Origin: Christensenella sp. UBA7584
Lineage (GTDB): Bacteria; Bacillota; Clostridia; Christensenellales; UBA1242
Assembly: GCA_002477805.1 (NCBI GenBank)
Contig: DLKQ01000018.1
Coordinates: forward strand, 1 to 27,796
Direction of reading: 5' to 3'
Length of the DNA stretch: 27,796 bases
A program made the translations under genes and the position numbers. Positions 24,291 to 27,796 of the stretch are shown one piece after another. The notes beneath the pieces are model-generated. The model did not search any database and was not told the DNA's origin. It saw only the letters and a program-made list of their open reading frames with translations. Every line of letters starts with the position of its first letter. The first letter of the stretch is position 1.

Positions 24291-24362
24291 TAGAACTTTT
24301 TAAATTATCTCCAAAATTAGTTCTTTTAGAATAATATTGCCTCCATAGTTAACAATTAGCAT

Positions 24363-25814
24363 ATGGAAAAATTAAAAGAATATAAATCAAAACGAAATTT
24401 TAATAATACTACTGAACCTAAAGAAAGTTTGAATAGAAAAAAGAATATTTTTTGTGTTCAACATCATTTGGCGAGTCACGACCATTATGACTTCAGACTT
24501 GAATATAACGGAGTTATGCTTAGCTTTGCTGTTCCCAAAGGGCCATCTATGAACCCGAAGCAAAAGCGTCTTGCTGTAATGGTTGAAGACCACCCGACTG
24601 ATTATGCTGATTTTGAAGGCGTGATTCCAAAGGGCGAGTATGGTGGTGGAACGGTGATGCTTTGGGATTTTGGGCTTTATAAAAAAGTTGAGGATTTTAA
24701 AAATGGGCTAAAAAGAGGAAGTTTAAAATTCAAACTTTTTGGAAAAAGACTAAAGGGTGGTTTTGCTTTGGTTAGATTAAAAGATGGAAAAAATTGGCTC
24801 TTAATAAAAGAAAATGACGAATATGTAACCACGAAAGATATTACAAAAATTTTTACTACAAGTATCAAAACTAGAAAAACAATGAGTCAAATTTCAAATT
24901 ATATGCCACAAAAGATTGGTATAATGCTAGCAACGAAAGTGAATAAAATTCCTGATGATGAAAATTTTTTATACGAAATTAAATATGATGGTTATCGCAT
25001 AATTTGTTTTTGTGAAAATGGAAATATAAAACTTGAAAGCCGAAATGGAAAAGACTATACAAAAGTATTTGAAATGGTAGCAAAAGATATGCAAAAGTTA
25101 GCCAAAAATCAAAATTTAATTTTTGATGGTGAGGTGATAGCTGTTAATGAAAATGGCTGTTCGGATTTTGGCTTGTTGCAGGCTTTTGCAAAAAATAGGG
25201 CTAAAATTGCGATAAAATATATGATTTTTGATGTAATTTTTGAAAAAAATCAAGATTTGCGTGAAAAAGGTATTGAATATCGCAAAGAAAGGCTTTCGAA
25301 ACTTGTGAAAAATTTTGGGCATATACAAATTTCGGATTTTGTCAAAGGGCGGGGGAAAGAATGTTTTTCAGTTGCTAAAAATTTGGGGCTTGAGGGTATT
25401 GTTGGCAAAAAAATGGGCTCAAAATATATCGCGGGAAGAAGTGAAGATTGGATGAAAATCAAGTGCACAAATTCATCTGAATTTGTTGTTGGCGGTTATA
25501 CGATTTCAGATAAAAGGCGTGGTATAAAATCTCTTTTAATTGGTTTTTTTGAGAATAAGAATTTAGTTTATGCAGGTAGAGTTGGAACAGGATTTAGTGA
25601 AAATGAGGGAAAAATGCTTTTGGAAAAGTTAGAGAAAATTAAATCAGAAAAAAGCTTTTTTGCAAATAAAAATTTAAAAAATTTTGTTCCAGTAGAGCCC
25701 AAAATTATTGTGCAAGTTCAATTTGCAGAGTGGACAAAAACAAATATATTAAGGCAACCTATTTATCAAGCGGTGCGAAATGATAAACAGCCCCAAGATG
25801 TTTTAAAGGAGTGA
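24363..25814 (+). CDS. ligD: LigD phosphoesterase and ATP-dependent DNA ligase protein
   Basis: A 483-residue protein with two of the three LigD activities. The N-terminal 3'-phosphoesterase domain (residues 1-150) has H35, H41, D43 and R45 in H-H-L-A-S-H-D-H-Y-D-F-R-L-E, then H77 and Y81 in D-H-P-T-D-Y. These match the Pseudomonas LigD catalytic residues (H42, H48, D50, R52, H84, Y88) with a constant offset of seven. The ATP-dependent ligase follows (about 185-483): the nucleotidyl lysine is K207 in E-I-K-Y-D-G-Y-R, with later motifs F-D-G-E-V-I and E-G-I-V-G-K-K. Together with Ku it repairs double-strand breaks by end joining. The polymerase is a separate gene coupled by a GTGA overlap. The start codon has no clear Shine-Dalgarno sequence. 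A weak promoter may be TTATCT (24305) and TAGAAT (24327). Confidence 0.94.
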   Translation: MEKLKEYKSKRNFNNTTEPKESLNRKKNIFCVQHHLASHDHYDFRLEYNGVMLSFAVPKGPSMNPKQKRLAVMVEDHPTDYADFEGVIPKGEYGGGTVMLWDFGLYKKVEDFKNGLKRGSLKFKLFGKRLKGGFALVRLKDGKNWLLIKENDEYVTTKDITKIFTTSIKTRKTMSQISNYMPQKIGIMLATKVNKIPDDENFLYEIKYDGYRIICFCENGNIKLESRNGKDYTKVFEMVAKDMQKLAKNQNLIFDGEVIAVNENGCSDFGLLQAFAKNRAKIAIKYMIFDVIFEKNQDLREKGIEYRKERLSKLVKNFGHIQISDFVKGRGKECFSVAKNLGLEGIVGKKMGSKYIAGRSEDWMKIKCTNSSEFVVGGYTISDKRRGIKSLLIGFFENKNLVYAGRVGTGFSENEGKMLLEKLEKIKSEKSFFANKNLKNFVPVEPKIIVQVQFAEWTKTNILRQPIYQAVRNDKQPQDVLKE

Positions 25815-26659
25815 CTTTGGAAATAGTTGTTAGTGGAATAAAAATTTCTAATCCTCAAAAGTTAGTTTACAAAAACCCAAATGTAACTAAACTTGAAATA
25901 GTAAAATATTATGAAAAAATTTTTGACTACATTATGCCATTTCTGCGTAATAGACTGCTTAGCGTTGTAAGGTGTTTTGGAGATTTGGATAATTGCTTTT
26001 ACAAAAAACACCCACAGATAAATTTAGAGGGTGAAAGGTTTTTGGTTACTAGCGACAAGGGTAAGGATAGTGAGTATTTTTATATTAAAACAAAAACGCA
26101 ATTTTTATATCAAGTTCAACTTGGAACTTTAGAGTTTCACCCTTGGGCAAGTACGGTAAAAAATTTAAGTAGTCCAAATGTGATGGTATTTGACCTCGAC
26201 CCAGACGAAAGCGTTTCGCTTAAAGAAGTAAGGCGAGGTGTTTTAGAAGTGAAAAATGTTTTAGATGAACTTGGACTCGTTTCTTTTTTAAAGACAAGTG
26301 GAGGAAAGGGGTATCATATTGTTGTCCCGATAAAGTGTTCTAGTTTTGAAAAAAGCGAAAAGTTTGCGAAAACTATCGCTTTACTTTTAGAGCGGAAATT
26401 TCCAAATAGATTTATTAGTTATGCGAGCAAAGAAAAACGGAAAGGGAAAATTTTTATAGACTGGCTGAGAAATAAAAAAGGGGCAACAAGTGTCGCTCCA
26501 TTTTCACTTAGGGCAAGAGAGGGTGCTACAATCTCAATGCCAATTTTGTGGAATGACCTTGAAACTGCTCCCAAAGATGTAAATATTTATAATGTCGATA
26601 TGTTTCTAGCAAAAAATGCTTGGAAAAACTTTTTTGATGTAAAGCAAGAAATAAAGTAA
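25811..26659 (+). CDS. LigD polymerase/primase-domain protein
   Basis: A 282-residue stand-alone homologue of the LigD polymerase domain, an archaeo-eukaryotic primase-type enzyme that fills gaps and adds (ribo)nucleotides at broken ends. The catalytic metal motif is V-F-D-L-D-P-D-E (about residues 126-133), followed by S-G-G-K-G-Y-H-I-V-V-P for nucleotide binding and F-I-D-W-L-R-N for the third carboxylate. The N-terminal part with R-x-P...R-C-F-G-type residues and F-Y-K-K-H-P matches the family. The GTG start at 25811 overlaps the ligase stop (GTGA) and follows AAAGGA. In Pseudomonas and Mycobacterium this domain is fused in LigD. Here order is phosphoesterase-ligase, then polymerase, as in the Pseudomonas fusion but split in two. 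Confidence 0.92.
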   Translation: MTLEIVVSGIKISNPQKLVYKNPNVTKLEIVKYYEKIFDYIMPFLRNRLLSVVRCFGDLDNCFYKKHPQINLEGERFLVTSDKGKDSEYFYIKTKTQFLYQVQLGTLEFHPWASTVKNLSSPNVMVFDLDPDESVSLKEVRRGVLEVKNVLDELGLVSFLKTSGGKGYHIVVPIKCSSFEKSEKFAKTIALLLERKFPNRFISYASKEKRKGKIFIDWLRNKKGATSVAPFSLRAREGATISMPILWNDLETAPKDVNIYNVDMFLAKNAWKNFFDVKQEIK

Positions 26660-26997
26660 TTTTGCACTGTTTATTGGACTAAGACTAATACTAAAAAACT
26701 AAATTGCATTGTTTTCTAAAAGGTTTGTTATTGTTGCCTTTTTGATGGTAATTTAAGTTGATGTCTTTTATATGGTGGGTGTTATTTTAATAAATGTATC
26801 TATCGTTTAAATTGAGTCTCAATCAATAATCAAACCAAACAAGTTTGATTACAACAAAATGGAAAAGTAAACTCACAAATTCAGTTTTTAACGTTTTTTG
26901 TTTTGTAAATATTTTATTTAATCTAACTTGAATTTTTGTGATTTTTTATAAGATTTTTCATTTTGTTGCCTTTTTGCTGTTATTTTAAGCAAAATTT
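26660..26997. repeat. Gene-free stretch with a direct repeat and two palindromes
   Basis: No supported gene. A 27-base direct repeat beginning TTGTTGCCTTTTTG occurs at about 26731-26757 and 26963-26989 with three mismatches; the second copy ends just before the mscL stop. Between them lie a palindrome ATTGAG-T-CTCAAT (26811-26823) and, immediately after, a hairpin TAATCAAAC/GTTTGATTA (26827-26835 with 26843-26851, 7-base loop). The hairpin lacks a T run, so it is not a standard terminator. Confidence 0.55.
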
Positions 26998-27618
26998 TTA
27001 TTTCTCATCACTTTTTTTATCATTTTTTTCATCACATTTTTCGTCCTGATTTGTTTCAGTTTTGGGAGTTTGTTGTGATTTTAAGAGGTCACGAATTTCT
27101 TTCAAAAGCCCCTCGGTGCTGTTTTTGTACTCTTCGGCTTTTTTCTCTTCTTCTTCAAGTTTCTTTTGTTTTTCAATTTCTTCATTGCGTTTTAAAAGAG
27201 CCTCTCTTACTGCGTGCTTGTCTTTGAGATTAATTCCTTGTTCTTTTAAATATTTTTTTTCTTCTTTTGTTGTTGGTTTAACTTTGTTAGCAACTTCTTT
27301 AAAAATTGTATTTCCTTTCATCATAATTTTTAGTGCAACAAAAATTGTGAGTGCTATGATGAAAAAGTCAATTAACGACTGAATAAAACTTCCGTAATTC
27401 CAAGTTAGTGTTGCTACCCCCTCAGCATTTGTTTGAAGGACAACCGAAAGTTCTGCAAGACTATTAGCGCCAAGTCCCCAAGTGATAAGTGGCATAATAA
27501 TGTCGTTTACAAGACTAGTTACAATTTTGTTGAACGCAGTACCAATAACAACTGCAATAGCTAGGTCTATAATATTGCCTTTACTAATAAAGGCTTTAAA
27601 TTCTTTCCAAAATTTCAT
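26998..27618 (-). CDS. mscL: Large-conductance mechanosensitive channel MscL with long C-terminal extension
   Basis: A 206-residue membrane protein. The N-terminal W-K-E-F-K-A-F-I-S-K-G-N-I-I-D-L-A-I-A-V-V-I-G segment is the highly conserved amphipathic helix plus pore-lining helix 1. G-S-F-I-Q-S-L-I-D-F-F-I-I-A (about residues 76-89) begins helix 2. MscL pentamers open under membrane tension to release solutes on osmotic downshock. Typical proteins have 120-150 residues. Here about 60 extra charged, lysine/glutamate-rich residues precede the family's C-terminal helix (L-L-K-E-I-R-D-L-L), and a further acidic/basic tail follows it. ATG 27618 follows AAAGGAG. Confidence 0.93.
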   Translation of the reverse strand: MKFWKEFKAFISKGNIIDLAIAVVIGTAFNKIVTSLVNDIIMPLITWGLGANSLAELSVVLQTNAEGVATLTWNYGSFIQSLIDFFIIALTIFVALKIMMKGNTIFKEVANKVKPTTKEEKKYLKEQGINLKDKHAVREALLKRNEEIEKQKKLEEEEKKAEEYKNSTEGLLKEIRDLLKSQQTPKTETNQDEKCDEKNDKKSDEK

Positions 27619-27643
27619 TTTGTTCTCCTTTGTTTACTATCTA

Positions 27644-27672
27644 ATTTTAACACTATAAAAAAATTAATTCAA
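27644..27672 (-). promoter_or_regulatory. Promoter of mscL
   Basis: On the minus strand TTGAAT (27667-27672) is followed after 17 bases by TAAAAT (27644-27649), with TGT before the hexamer. The predicted start near 27637 gives a leader of about 19 bases with the ribosome binding site. The remaining bases to 27796 show no gene. Confidence 0.6.
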
Positions 27673-27796
27673 TAAAATCTCAAAGAATTTTAAATTTTTT
27701 TGCACAAGTCTAAGGTTTTATTTTTAATTTGCGTAAAACATAAAAATTTAGACTATAAAATTTTTGACAATTTATGTAAAAACATTTGTGTTTTTT

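Noticed and set aside
24254..24362. Search for an SOS (LexA) box controlling uvrBA and ligD.
   Set aside because: No GAAC-N4-GTTC or CGAACNNNNGTTCG type palindrome is present in the divergent region.
25116..25468. Minus-strand open frames opposite ligD.
   Set aside because: They are shadows of the ligase reading frame with no independent signals.

Overview
The window looks like chromosomal DNA from a low-G+C, Gram-positive, spore-forming lineage of Firmicutes (Clostridia-like). I infer this from the strong A+T bias, purine-rich ribosome binding sites, sigma-A-type promoters with 17-base spacers, a yabP-yabQ spore-cortex gene pair, intrinsic terminators, a bacterial Ku/LigD end-joining set and a large-conductance channel. 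I cannot name a species. No phage, insertion sequence or CRISPR array is visible.

Left part (1-5700): the tail of an unknown gene; yabP-yabQ on the minus strand behind what looks like a mother-cell sigma-E promoter; rlmN; a NUDIX/metallo-beta-lactamase-fold pair on the minus strand; and a fused ADP-forming acyl-CoA synthetase. Middle (5700-15300): a UvrD/HelD-type helicase with a membrane segment, a nuclease-like insert, a zinc ribbon and a C-terminal tail resembling the GreA/GreB C-terminal domain; a lipoprotein whose catalytic half resembles GT80 sialyltransferases and which carries a nine-G tract in its coding sequence; tRNA-Ser(GCU); a PflA-like radical SAM protein; and an MMPL exporter divergent from a TetR regulator with shared operator-like sites.

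Right part (15900-26700) is a DNA-repair district. It holds uvrC, ku, the uvrB-uvrA operon (ATGA overlap), and a two-gene LigD in which the phosphoesterase-ligase protein and the polymerase protein are separate but translationally coupled. The NHEJ genes thus flank uvrBA, putting nucleotide excision repair and double-strand-break end joining side by side. The window ends with mscL carrying a long charged C-terminal extension.

The observations I consider most worth following are: the GT80-like lipoprotein with its G9 tract; the helicase with a Gre-like tail; three genes (helicase, radical SAM gene, uvrC) whose promoters predict mRNAs with almost no 5' leader and no Shine-Dalgarno sequence; and two candidate small RNAs. 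All family assignments are from reading motifs by eye, with no database search.
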